Origin: Streptomyces chartreusis NRRL 3882 | GTDB lineage: Bacteria > Actinomycetota > Actinomycetes > Streptomycetales > Streptomycetaceae | NCBI RefSeq assembly: GCF_900236475.1 | Contig: NZ_LT963352.1 | Location: 8,775,001-8,839,000, forward strand | Direction: 5' to 3' | Length of the DNA stretch: 64,000 nucleotides | In this document: positions 56,556-64,000 of the stretch, piece by piece | Layout of the letters: each line of letters begins with the position of its first letter | Position numbering within the stretch: position 1 is the first letter of the stretch | Program-made: the position numbers and the translations under genes | The notes under the pieces: model-generated | What the model was told of the DNA's origin: nothing | The model's input: only the letters and a program-made list of their open reading frames with translations | Databases searched by the model: none

Positions 56556-56596
56556 CCGGAAGCTGACCGGAAGCCGACCGGAAGCTGACCGGAGGC
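56553..56596 (+). repeat. Four tandem 11-bp units
   Basis: TGACCGGAAGC, TGACCGGAAGC, CGACCGGAAGC, TGACCGGAGGC. The first unit contains the stop codon of the membrane-protein gene, so unit loss or gain would not alter the protein. Confidence 0.85.
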
Positions 56597-56610
56597 CTTC
56601 CCGACACAGG

Positions 56611-56649
56611 GGAGCGCAGCGCGCGTACGTCGTACGCGTGCTGCGCTCC
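56611..56649 (+). terminator. Long hairpin terminator
   Basis: Arms of 19 bases (GGAGCGCAGCGCGCGTACG with its near-complement, one mismatch), followed by TTCT, after the membrane-protein gene. Confidence 0.8.
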
Positions 56650-56742
56650 TTCTGCGTCGGGCGCAGTACGGGTGCGGTGACGGCGGCGGCGCGGTGACAA
56701 CCGCGGTCCCTGCTGGGAGCCTTAACCCGTGGGGGAACAGGC

Positions 56743-58836
56743 ATGACGGCCCGGCAGGGCCCGGTGGGCGGGGGCCGTCGCGTCCCCGCCGTCGGCGTGC
56801 TCGCGGTGTCCTGGGGGCTCGCGCTGACGGCGCTGGTCCTGATGGGAGCGGCGGACGCCGAGTGGGACGCCACGCAGTGGTTCTTCGTCGTGGACACCGC
56901 GGACGCGGTGGTGTACGGCCTGGTCGCGGCCGTCGTGCTGAGCCGGCGCGCGCATCCGGTGGCCTGGCTGGTCGCGCTCACCGCCGTCGGCGGGGGCGTC
57001 GCGGCGGTCACGGCCCAGGCGCTGGCCCTGTGGGCGCGTGACGCCGGTGACGGCGCGGCGGTGCCTTCGTGGTCGGTGCTGCAGGGCACGGCCTGGGTGC
57101 CGGGGACCCTCGCGCTCGTGCTGATCGTGCCGTATCTCCTCGCCGAACACGCCCCGTCGCCCGCCGCCCTCACGGCCATCGCAGCGGGCGTCGTGCTGGT
57201 CGCCGGGCTGGTGGCGCTACGGCTGGCCGATCCGTGGCCCTGGCCCGAGGGCGAGCCGGTCGCGCCCCTGGCGGTGCGCGATGCCGGGTGGGCGGACCTC
57301 GTCGTGCCCGTGCAACGCACGCTGCTCGGCTGCGTGGTGGCGCTCGGGCTCGTCGCCGCCGGACACGCGGTACGGCGCCGGCTGCGGGATCCGGCGGGAC
57401 GGGGCCTGGGCTGGCTGGCGATCGGTACGGCGCTGGTGGCGCTGACCTTCCTGCCGCTGGTGCTGTTCGCGGGCGAGGGCCCCGCCGCGCTGCGGCTGTT
57501 CACGCCGCTGACCCATCTGGCCTCCCAGGCCTTCTTCCCGGCGGCCGTCCTCGTCGTGGTGCTCCGGCAGCGGCTGTGGGGCATCGACCTGGTGGTCAGC
57601 CGGGCCCTGGTGTGGTGGCTGCTGACCGGCCTGCTCGTCGCCGGGTACTTCCTGACGGTGGCCGTGCTGGGGCTGCTCCTGCCCGGCGACGGGGCACTCG
57701 GCAAGGTGCTGGCAACAGCGGCGCCCGCGGCCGGGATCCAGCCGGCCCGCGGCTGGCTGCAGCGCCGCGTCGACCGGCTCGTGCACGGAGAGGCGGCGGC
57801 CGGCGCCCTCAGTCGGGTCGGCCGCCACCTGGGCAGCGCGCCGGGCCCGCAGGAGGCGCTCACCGGCATGGCGCAGAACATCGCCGCGTCCTTCAACCTC
57901 GGTTCGGTGCACGTCCTCGACGAGGACGGCAAACCCCAGGTCACCGTCGGAGACCCGGAGGGCCTGGAACAGCTGGCGGTGGCACTGGTCGTCCGGCGAA
58001 GAGCGGTCGGCACCCTGCTGGTGACGGCGCGTCCCGGCGAACGCCTCGACCGCAGGGCCCGGACGGCGCTCGACGAGGTGGCGCCCGTGGTCGCGACCGC
58101 GGTTCATCTGGCCGCCGTCACGCGGGAGCTGCGCGAGTCACGGGGCAAGCTGGCAGCGGCCCGCGACGACGAGCGCCGGGCCCTGCGCCGGGAACTGCAC
58201 GACCAGTTGGGGCCCGCCCTCGCCGGCATCGGCCTCGGCCTCGCGGCGGCCCGCAACCAGCTCCCGGCCGGGTCACCGGCCGACCCGCTGCTGGCCCGGC
58301 TGCGCATCGAGGTCGACGCCCGCGTCGAGGAGGTCCGTGTCCTCGCCCGCAACCTGGTCCCGCCGGTCCTCGCCGAGCTCGGTCTCCTGCCGGCGCTGCG
58401 GGAACTGGTGATGCGTCACGAGGCGGACGGCCTGGCCGTCGTCGTCCACGCGGACAGCGACACCGGCCGCCCGGACGGCGCTCCGGTGCCCCAGGAGGTG
58501 GCCGGCACCGTCTACGCGGTCGTCGCCGAGGCGCTGCGCAACGTCGTACGGCACGCCGGGGCCCGTACCTGCACGGTCACGGTGACGGGCGGCCCGGACG
58601 CCGGTGATGTGCTGACGGTGAGCGTGGAGGACGACGGCCACGGCATCACTGCCGGAGCCCGGCCCGGTGTCGGCACCCAGTCCCTGAGGGAGCGGGCCGA
58701 GGCCCTGGGCGGTCGGATCGACTGGGGACCGGGGGAGGGCGGCCACGGCACCCGGCTCGTGCTGCGCGTGCCGCTGCGACCTGCCTCCCGGCCGGGGAGA
58801 ACCACGGGTGAGCTGGAGGGGGACAGGGCGACATGA
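56743..58836 (+). CDS. NarL-type sensor histidine kinase
   Basis: 697 residues. The N-terminal 340 residues hold about ten hydrophobic segments forming a membrane sensor. A GAF-like region (FNLGSVHVLDEDGKPQVTVG) follows. The HisKA_3 dimerisation helix is DERRALRRELHDQLGPALAG with phosphoacceptor His486. The HATPase domain has AEALRNVVRHAGA (N box), VEDDGHGI (G1) and GGHGTRLVL (G2). It autophosphorylates and passes the phosphate to the response regulator whose start overlaps its stop (ATGA). Signal unknown; the many membrane helices suggest a membrane or lipid-soluble cue. Confidence 0.9.
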   Translation: MTARQGPVGGGRRVPAVGVLAVSWGLALTALVLMGAADAEWDATQWFFVVDTADAVVYGLVAAVVLSRRAHPVAWLVALTAVGGGVAAVTAQALALWARDAGDGAAVPSWSVLQGTAWVPGTLALVLIVPYLLAEHAPSPAALTAIAAGVVLVAGLVALRLADPWPWPEGEPVAPLAVRDAGWADLVVPVQRTLLGCVVALGLVAAGHAVRRRLRDPAGRGLGWLAIGTALVALTFLPLVLFAGEGPAALRLFTPLTHLASQAFFPAAVLVVVLRQRLWGIDLVVSRALVWWLLTGLLVAGYFLTVAVLGLLLPGDGALGKVLATAAPAAGIQPARGWLQRRVDRLVHGEAAAGALSRVGRHLGSAPGPQEALTGMAQNIAASFNLGSVHVLDEDGKPQVTVGDPEGLEQLAVALVVRRRAVGTLLVTARPGERLDRRARTALDEVAPVVATAVHLAAVTRELRESRGKLAAARDDERRALRRELHDQLGPALAGIGLGLAAARNQLPAGSPADPLLARLRIEVDARVEEVRVLARNLVPPVLAELGLLPALRELVMRHEADGLAVVVHADSDTGRPDGAPVPQEVAGTVYAVVAEALRNVVRHAGARTCTVTVTGGPDAGDVLTVSVEDDGHGITAGARPGVGTQSLRERAEALGGRIDWGPGEGGHGTRLVLRVPLRPASRPGRTTGELEGDRAT

Positions 58837-59522
58837 GCGAGAACGCCGAGCGGGACCCGGCCGGGGCGGCAACGGTCCGGATCATCGTCGTGGACGACCA
58901 TCCGGTCTTCCGCATGGGCATGAGCGCGCTGCTCGGTTCACTTCCCGGGCTGAGGGTGGAGGCGGAGGCCGACTCGCTGGCGTCGGCCGTGGCGGCGGCC
59001 CAGGCCCAGCGGCCCGATGTCGTCGTCATGGACCTGCACTTGGGCGACCGGGAGCCCTCGGGCGTGGAGGCCACGCGCGAGGTCCTGCGCGTTCGGCCGG
59101 GCGCCGCGGTCCTGGTGGTGACGATGCTGGACGACGACGACTCGGTGTTCGCGGCGATGCGGGCCGGGGCCCGGGGCTATCTGCTCAAGGGCGCCTCTCC
59201 CGCCGAGATCGAACGGGCCGTACGCGCCGTCGCCAACGGCGAGGTGATCCTCGGCCCCGCGGTGGCCTCACGGGCGGTGGCCCACCTGACGTCCGCGCGC
59301 TTCGCGAACCCGGCCATGGCGCTGCCCGAACTGACCTCGCGCGAGCACGAGGTCCTGGACCTCGTGGCCCGGGGCCTGGACAACCTGGCGATCTCACGGC
59401 GCTTGGTCCTCAGCCCGAAGACCGTACGCAACCACCTCTCCAACATCCTGACCAAGCTGCAGGCCTCCAGCCGCGCGGAGGCCATCGTCCGCGCCCGCCA
59501 GGCCGGCCTCGGCGAGAACTGA
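58833..59522 (+). CDS. NarL/LuxR-type response regulator
   Basis: 229 residues. The receiver domain shows IIVVDDHPVFRMGMSALLGS (acidic pair), the phosphoacceptor Asp67 in VVVMDLHLGD and GARGYLLKGASPAEI (Lys switch). The C-terminal LuxR helix-turn-helix is LTSREHEVLDLVARGLDNLA and LSPKTVRNHLSNILTKLQAS. Translationally coupled to the kinase by a 4-base overlap. Targets unknown. A short hairpin (59526-59540, CGGGGC/GCCCCG) follows its stop. Confidence 0.93.
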   Translation: MSENAERDPAGAATVRIIVVDDHPVFRMGMSALLGSLPGLRVEAEADSLASAVAAAQAQRPDVVVMDLHLGDREPSGVEATREVLRVRPGAAVLVVTMLDDDDSVFAAMRAGARGYLLKGASPAEIERAVRAVANGEVILGPAVASRAVAHLTSARFANPAMALPELTSREHEVLDLVARGLDNLAISRRLVLSPKTVRNHLSNILTKLQASSRAEAIVRARQAGLGEN

Positions 59523-60027
59523 ACCCGGGGCGCGGCCCCGAGTTCCTACGCGGTCATGCCCAGCTTGCGCAGGGCGTCCAGCTGCTCATGGCCCAGCTTG
59601 TTTCACCGTGCGCGGGTGGGGGTGTCGCTGTTGGTTCCTTTTGATCGGCGAGGTTGAACTGGGCTGGTCAGTTGGCTCGGTTGGGTCCGGCGGTGTGGTG
59701 TGTGCCGGTGAGGTGGTGGGCGTTGCTTGCCGGCCCCGACCGGGCGGGCCTGAACCGCGGAGTTCCTGCTCTGGGTTGGTCTTGTCGGTGTTGATCAGTT
59801 CTGTTGGCTGGCCGGTCAGGTTCGCTGAGCGACTGTTGCAGCGGCAGAGGGGTGCTGCCGCCGAGGTCTGACAGACGGTGCGCGGCCGCCCGGCGGCAGT
59901 CGGCACCCGTTCGCGCTGGAGCCCATCGTCCACGTCGTGCCGGCGCTTCGGCTCCGCAGCGGACGAAAAACACCATGGCGCGGCCTCCGCCAAGCTGCGA
60001 CGATGCTGTTTCCCAAGCGGAGGGCCT
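59523..60027. other. Gene-poor interval with strong strand asymmetry
   Basis: A minus reading KLGHEQLDALRKLGM at 59546-59600 looks like the end of a helicase-associated repeat protein (low certainty). From 59600 to 59860 the plus strand is unusually rich in G and T (minus in A and C). The minus translation there is low-complexity Pro/Thr/Asn rich. I see no gene. Confidence 0.35.
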
Positions 60028-61137
60028 TTGTTCGTCTTCGTGTGTGCGGGGTGCGGCGCCGAGCTGACCGCCCCGCTGTCCCAGGTGGTCCTGCCGGCCC
60101 ACGCCCATCAGAAGTACGGGAACGGGATTCAGCTCCCGGTTCTCATGGAGTCGGGCACGTTCGCCGTGGAGCCGGAGCCCTCAGGGCCGCCGTGGCGGAG
60201 GTGGGAGGAGATCGATCCGGACGAGGTGGCCGCTCGCGGCATCTACGCGCCGGTCCACGCCCTGTCCGATGGCGCGCCCGGCGCGATCGTCATCGCGCCC
60301 GGAGACATCCGCGGCACCGTGCTGATCCCGGAGAATTGCGGTGGCTACTGCTGCGGCCTCGACGGAGCAGACGGCCCCAATTTGGCCTGCGAGACGTGCG
60401 GCCTGCCCGTGGCGAGCAGGATCGACGACTGCTCGCTCTGGCAGGCGGTGTGGCTCGCCCCTGACGCCGTGCGCCGCCGCCCCGTCGACGGCGCCGATGC
60501 CGCACCGCTTTCCTGGGCGGAGCTGGCAGCGCAGGGGAGGAGCACACCACCGTTCGAGCCGATCACCGCGTGGGGAGGGCCGCAGTTGGGGTCACACCAC
60601 TGGTGGTCTTGGAGCCCGCAGTGGGAGGCGGCGGCCGGCCGGGCGCTCGCCCATCTACTGACGGCGTCGGACGGCCGGCCGGTGACCGTCCCGGACGGCC
60701 TGACCGAGGAGGTGTTCCAACGCGTCCTCGACACCCTGCTGCCCGCAGGTCCGTCGGCGCGGCGCGCCGTCCTGGCCGGGCCAGGGCTGCCCGCCCCCAA
60801 CGCGGACGTCGACATCATCATCGTGCCGGTCCATCCGCAGACGGGGGAGACCTGGGCCCCGGTCGGCCCGGGCGCCTCGGCACACCCGGTGCCGCTGCCG
60901 TTCGGGGTGTGGCTGTGGCTGGCTTTCCCCGAGCCGCACCTGCCCGGCCCCGCGTCGGGCGTCATGCCCGACGGCGTCCTCCGCGACGATCCGCCCGCAC
61001 CGCACCCCTACGCCCTGTTCAGACCTGACCTGGCAGTTTTCCAGACCACTCTGGTCCGGCTACCAGCCGTCCGCAGCCAGTGGCTGCGCGAGATCCTCGA
61101 GAACCTCACGCAGGATGTGCGCCTCCGCCTCTTCTGA
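60028..61137 (+). CDS. Conserved hypothetical zinc-motif protein
   Basis: 369 residues. The proposed TTG start at 60028 follows GCGGAGGG and immediately opens FVFVCAGCGAELTAPLSQVV. Cysteine pairs CAGC near residue 5, GGYCCG near 110 and CETCG near 125 suggest bound zinc. Other blocks: VLMESGTFAVEPEPSGPPWR, AIVIAPGDIRGTVLIPENCG and SRIDDCSLWQAVWLAPDAVR. The C-terminal half is Pro-rich with VDIIIVPVHPQTGETW. I recall similar Streptomyces proteins of unknown function. No operon partner. Confidence 0.65.
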   Translation: MFVFVCAGCGAELTAPLSQVVLPAHAHQKYGNGIQLPVLMESGTFAVEPEPSGPPWRRWEEIDPDEVAARGIYAPVHALSDGAPGAIVIAPGDIRGTVLIPENCGGYCCGLDGADGPNLACETCGLPVASRIDDCSLWQAVWLAPDAVRRRPVDGADAAPLSWAELAAQGRSTPPFEPITAWGGPQLGSHHWWSWSPQWEAAAGRALAHLLTASDGRPVTVPDGLTEEVFQRVLDTLLPAGPSARRAVLAGPGLPAPNADVDIIIVPVHPQTGETWAPVGPGASAHPVPLPFGVWLWLAFPEPHLPGPASGVMPDGVLRDDPPAPHPYALFRPDLAVFQTTLVRLPAVRSQWLREILENLTQDVRLRLF

Positions 61138-61214
61138 TCAGCTGGCGATCAGACCCGGCCCGGAGCGGCGCATCCAAGCCCGCAACAGCGGCGGACTCCT
61201 CCACCCCTCGCCGA

Positions 61215-61351
61215 ACGAGCGACCAAGTGGACCAAGAACGACGCCCGACGAACTACTGCACCATCTCCAGCACGACCTGCCGGCCCACGTCCACGGGCAC
61301 CTCACCGACGATGCCGCCGTAGTCGCCCCACGTGGCAGTGTCAGCCGCTGA
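61215..61351 (+). pseudogene. SpoIIE-type phosphatase C-terminal stump
   Basis: The frame reads TPDELLHHLQHDLPAHVHGH then LTDDAAVVAPRG and stops at 61351. This is the end of PP2C/SpoIIE phosphatase domains (L..D...H.G..L.DDAA.L..R) with the metal-binding DD. All upstream parts are missing. Confidence 0.45.
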
Positions 61352-61394
61352 AGCGGCCGCCCGCCGGGTGGTGGACGGCACCCGTCCACGGACC

Positions 61395-61560
61395 GACGGT
61401 GCGGATGACACGGCCGACCTCGCGGAAGACGACGTACGTGGCGTTCTTGTGCGACCCGGACCGGGGCTTCTTCAGCAGCGTCGTCGAGGAGATGACGCCC
61501 TCGCGCACCGAGACGGCCACCCGCATCAGGTGCCGGAACTGGGACTCGTAAATCTCTAGT
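61395..61560 (-). pseudogene. Tn3-family transposase fragment
   Basis: The minus strand reads EIYESQFRHLMRVAVSVREG, ISSTTLLKKPRSGSHKNATY and VVFREVGRVIRTV, which fits the late part of Tn3 TnpA (A..LREG..S...LL.KL.S...KN.....FRE.GR..RT). Both ends leave the family abruptly. Confidence 0.5.
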
Positions 61561-61954
61561 GCTGTCCCCGGCGTCTTCGGCCTGCACCACCTGGTGGACG
61601 GCGCCGGGTACGACAGCTGGCTGTACGGCCGACTGAGCCACCCGCGCCCTGCGCGGGCGCTCTGCATGGCACGCGACGGGCGGACGAGGGCTGCGTAGTC
61701 GGTGAAGACCCAGCGCGACGTGCCGTCGAGCTGCCTAGCGCGTGACCGGGCCGCCGTGGGCGAGCACTGAGGCTGCGAACCACTCGCCGACACCGGCAAG
61801 ACGCCGGCCAGCCCCAGCACGGAGAGGGCCGGGGTCGGCGTGCCTGCACCGCGGCGCCGCCGGAGCAGCTGCACGAGGTTTGGCAGCAGACAGCTCCCCC
61901 TGCGGGCACCGGTGCAGACACCACAGCCGGCGCCTCGCACCCACGAAACCGAAG
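61561..61954. other. Unassigned interval among gene stumps
   Basis: No intact gene. Minus-strand pieces such as DGTSRWVFTDYAALVRPS look protein-like but I cannot place them. Confidence 0.3.
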
Positions 61955-62443
61955 TCAGGCAGCCTCGTGGGGGTCGCGTCCGCGCATGCGCCGGTCGTAC
62001 GCCGCGGCTGACTCCAGCCCCACCGCGGCGCGCCGGGCGTCCAGCTGCTCGGGGTCGGTCACGGGGTACGGCCGCAGGTCTCCGTCCCGGGCGTTGGTGT
62101 ACTGAGTCCCGTACACCTGGGGTTCGCCGGCCGCGACCAGAACCCGGTCGGTGAGGTACGCGAGATGGCGCGGCAGGGCGTCCCCAGCCGCGACGGCGTC
62201 CTCAAGAAGGCCGAGTACCTGATGTTGGAGGTCGAGAGCGCGGTCGGCGTGCTGGGCCAGGAGCCATGCTTCGTCGGCTCCCCGCTCGCCGACCAGCGTG
62301 ATCCCTTCCGTCGTGCGGTTGACGGGGAGCTCGTGCTCTTGGTCCTCGCCGTCCTGGTGGTTCTCGTCGGGCCAGACGCCGAACGGGCCGGGTAGGCCGG
62401 GACCGGTGGCGCCGAGCTGCGCGGCGCCACCCTTGAGCCGGTG
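61955..62443 (-). pseudogene. DUF6624-like gene lacking its 5' end
   Basis: A continuous minus frame to the stop at 61955 reads KGGAAQLGATGPGLPGPFGV, WLLAQHADRALDLQHQVLGL and HLAYLTDRVLVAAGEPQVYG then TQYTNARDG. I recall DUF6624 proteins with AQHAD....Q......A and LTDRV.V..G.PQ.YGTQ. No start codon with a ribosome site opens the frame, and the usual N-terminal helices are absent. Role in these proteins unknown. Confidence 0.6.
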
Positions 62444-62577
62444 GTAACAGGGAGCTCTTCCAGTTTGGCGGGAGTCACGTCACCGTGGTCATCGACCGTG
62501 TCTCGCGCCGCGACGTGTTTCGGCCGCCTCGCCGACTGACCGGCCCGGCACCGCACCGCCCGCTGCCGTTGACGCCG

Positions 62578-64000
62578 TCAGAGCGCCCATACCCGCCCCA
62601 GACTTCCCCTGTCATGGATGCCGAGCTTGCGGTAGACCCGGCCGAGCGCGTTGTCGACCGTCCGTACTGACAGACCGCACTGGTCGGCGATCTCCCTGCT
62701 GGTGTGCCCATGGGCCGCGAGTTGCGCGATCTCCCGTTCACGCGGACTGAGTTCCGCCGCCGTCGAGAGGTCCGCCAGCGCAGGGGTCGCCGCGTCCTCG
62801 CACTGCCGTCGCAACGCGTGGGCGCGAGCTGTGGCACGCCGGCCGGCCCCCTCCTGGGCCGCGCCGCCCGATGCGCGCCACAGTTCGACCGCTCCCGCGA
62901 GGCTCTCGGCAGCGAGGAGCAGCGCGCCCATCGCCGTCCATGCGTCGGCCACGGCCACCAGCGCGTCCGGGTCACGCTCGGCCACCGCACGTGCATGGGC
63001 GGCACGAGCCGCCGCGTAGGGCCCTTGGGCGTCATCGGCAAGTTCGCGTACGCGAGGGGCCGCGTCCCGGTCGCCCCAGCGGAGCAGATCGTGTTCAAGC
63101 GTCAAAGCGCCGGCGAGCTCCCCTTCCGCCCGTGCCGCTTCGGCCCCGGCGCGCAGCGCGGCTTCCGCCTCGTGGCGTCGCCCCCGGCACCGCAACGACC
63201 AGGCCTGGGCGCGCAGCGTGTCGGCCTGAGCGAGCGGGGAGTGCGGATCGGTGGAGCCGGAGGCGAGTCCGGCTGTCTCCGGGGCGCTGCGACCGACGTA
63301 TGCTTCGGCCAGTACCAGCCCGGCGAGCGCACGCTGCTCGGCGTATCTGTGTCCGCACATGTGGGCCTGCGCCCGGGCCTCACGGAAATGGGCGACCGCC
63401 TCCGCACACCGTCCCCGGTCGAGCGCGATCCGTCCCCGCACCCAGCCAAACCAGACGACCAATGCGGGCACGGGTGAGCGCAGCAGTCCCTCGAGCCCCT
63501 CGGACGCGGCCCGCTCCGCCTCATCGAACCGCCCCGCCTCCAGCAGGGACGCCGCGACGAGGTAGAGGCTGCGCGCCGGATAGAAGACCGCCGACCGGTC
63601 GGCCAGCATGCGGTGCGCGGCATGGGCTGCACGGCCGCTGCGGACAGCGTCCTCGGGCCGCCCGGAGGACAGTTCCACCCTCAGCCGGGCTTGGAGCAGC
63701 AGCACACCGGAGTCGGACGGCTCGGCCCCTTCCGACAGCGGCAGCCACGGGTCGAGCACGGTGCGGGCCCGCGCGGTCCGCCCCGCCGAGGTCAGCAGGG
63801 TGGCCTCCCAGCCGGCCATCTCGGCGCACGGACCGCCCCGGCGCCCGGCCTCGTCGAGTACAGCCAGCGCGCGGGTCATGTTGCCGGGCCCATAGAAGTG
63901 ATGGACGGCCAGGGTCAGGGCGGCGGTGTGCAGGTACGGCTCCCTGGCCGCGGCGAAGGCGTCTTCCAGGACGGCGATCCCTTCGCCGAACTCGCCCCGC
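62578..64000 (-). CDS. Large LuxR-family regulator, 5' end outside window
   Basis: At least 474 residues; the frame stays open to the window edge (GIAVLEDAFAAAREPYLHTA upstream of any ATG). The visible part is a stack of TPR-like helices (AERAASEGLEGLLRSPVPAL; AVAHFREARAQAHMCGHRYA). It is followed by a C-terminal LuxR helix-turn-helix (LSPREREIAQLAAHGHTSRE and LSVRTVDNALGRVYRKLGIH). LAL-type activators have this layout with an N-terminal ATPase, which would lie beyond the window. Likely pathway-specific activator; target unknown. Confidence 0.88.
   Translation of the reverse strand, partial: RGEFGEGIAVLEDAFAAAREPYLHTAALTLAVHHFYGPGNMTRALAVLDEAGRRGGPCAEMAGWEATLLTSAGRTARARTVLDPWLPLSEGAEPSDSGVLLLQARLRVELSSGRPEDAVRSGRAAHAAHRMLADRSAVFYPARSLYLVAASLLEAGRFDEAERAASEGLEGLLRSPVPALVVWFGWVRGRIALDRGRCAEAVAHFREARAQAHMCGHRYAEQRALAGLVLAEAYVGRSAPETAGLASGSTDPHSPLAQADTLRAQAWSLRCRGRRHEAEAALRAGAEAARAEGELAGALTLEHDLLRWGDRDAAPRVRELADDAQGPYAAARAAHARAVAERDPDALVAVADAWTAMGALLLAAESLAGAVELWRASGGAAQEGAGRRATARAHALRRQCEDAATPALADLSTAAELSPREREIAQLAAHGHTSREIADQCGLSVRTVDNALGRVYRKLGIHDRGSLGRVWAL

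Overview
The window looks like an accessory, chromosome-arm type region of a Streptomyces (or close actinomycete) genome. The basis is very high GC with strong third-position bias, frequent GTG starts, typical Streptomyces families (SPFH plus giant ATPase, NhaA, PucR regulator, NarL-type two-component pair, YihY, PIG-L), and many decayed insertion sequences and gene stumps between intact genes.

Layout. 1-2160: a chimeric DsbA/Sir2 stump, an AraC-type regulator and a YihY membrane protein. 2271-10811: a minus-strand block of unusual enzymes without signal peptides: HEAT-repeat protein, beta-propeller lectin fused to a metzincin protease, S41 peptidase, trypsin-like protease fused to a DRGH nuclease, and a small beta-domain protein. 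It is split by a tRNA-Pro(GGG) remnant and an IS5-type transposase remnant. 10884-14660: a graveyard of gene pieces, including a frameshifted CBM13-CE2 esterase, an SGNH stump, a GH12 stump and IS ends. 15049-18096: intact GH2 beta-galactosidase. 18605-21810: HIT protein, VOC protein, dead transposase, methyltransferase, small coiled-coil protein.

22081-35505 is a fructan/fructose utilisation region. It holds a secreted GH68 levansucrase with its own LacI regulator, a LacI-controlled sugar ABC transporter (binding lipoprotein, permease, ATPase, LacI), a divergent PfkB sugar kinase with a small monooxygenase, and a secreted GH32 levanase/inulinase carrying an internal duplicated insert. Two identically spaced tandem operators (TGTCAWCGWTGAC core, centres 16 bp apart) lie at the transporter/kinase divergent promoter and upstream of GH32. 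This ties sugar release, import and phosphorylation into one regulon. A TerD-like protein gene sits inside the region.

35685-45082: EF-hand stump, PIG-L deacetylase, small membrane and zinc proteins, NUDIX stump, a frameshifted membrane protein, two cation/proton antiporters (NhaA and CPA-type), an AGCS amino-acid:Na+ symporter and a PucR-type regulator. 45328-52828: a three-gene set (YqiJ-like small membrane protein, SPFH/flotillin, 1631-residue AAA+ ATPase) with a strong hairpin before the ATPase gene; this is one of the best candidates for a poorly described system. 52900-54370: IS5 remnant with a hexanucleotide expansion, then kinase and TPR stumps. 54410-59522: DUF-type protein, membrane protein, histidine kinase and response regulator. 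59523-64000: zinc-motif protein, SpoIIE-, Tn3- and DUF6624-type stumps, and the 3' part of a large LuxR-family regulator running off the window.
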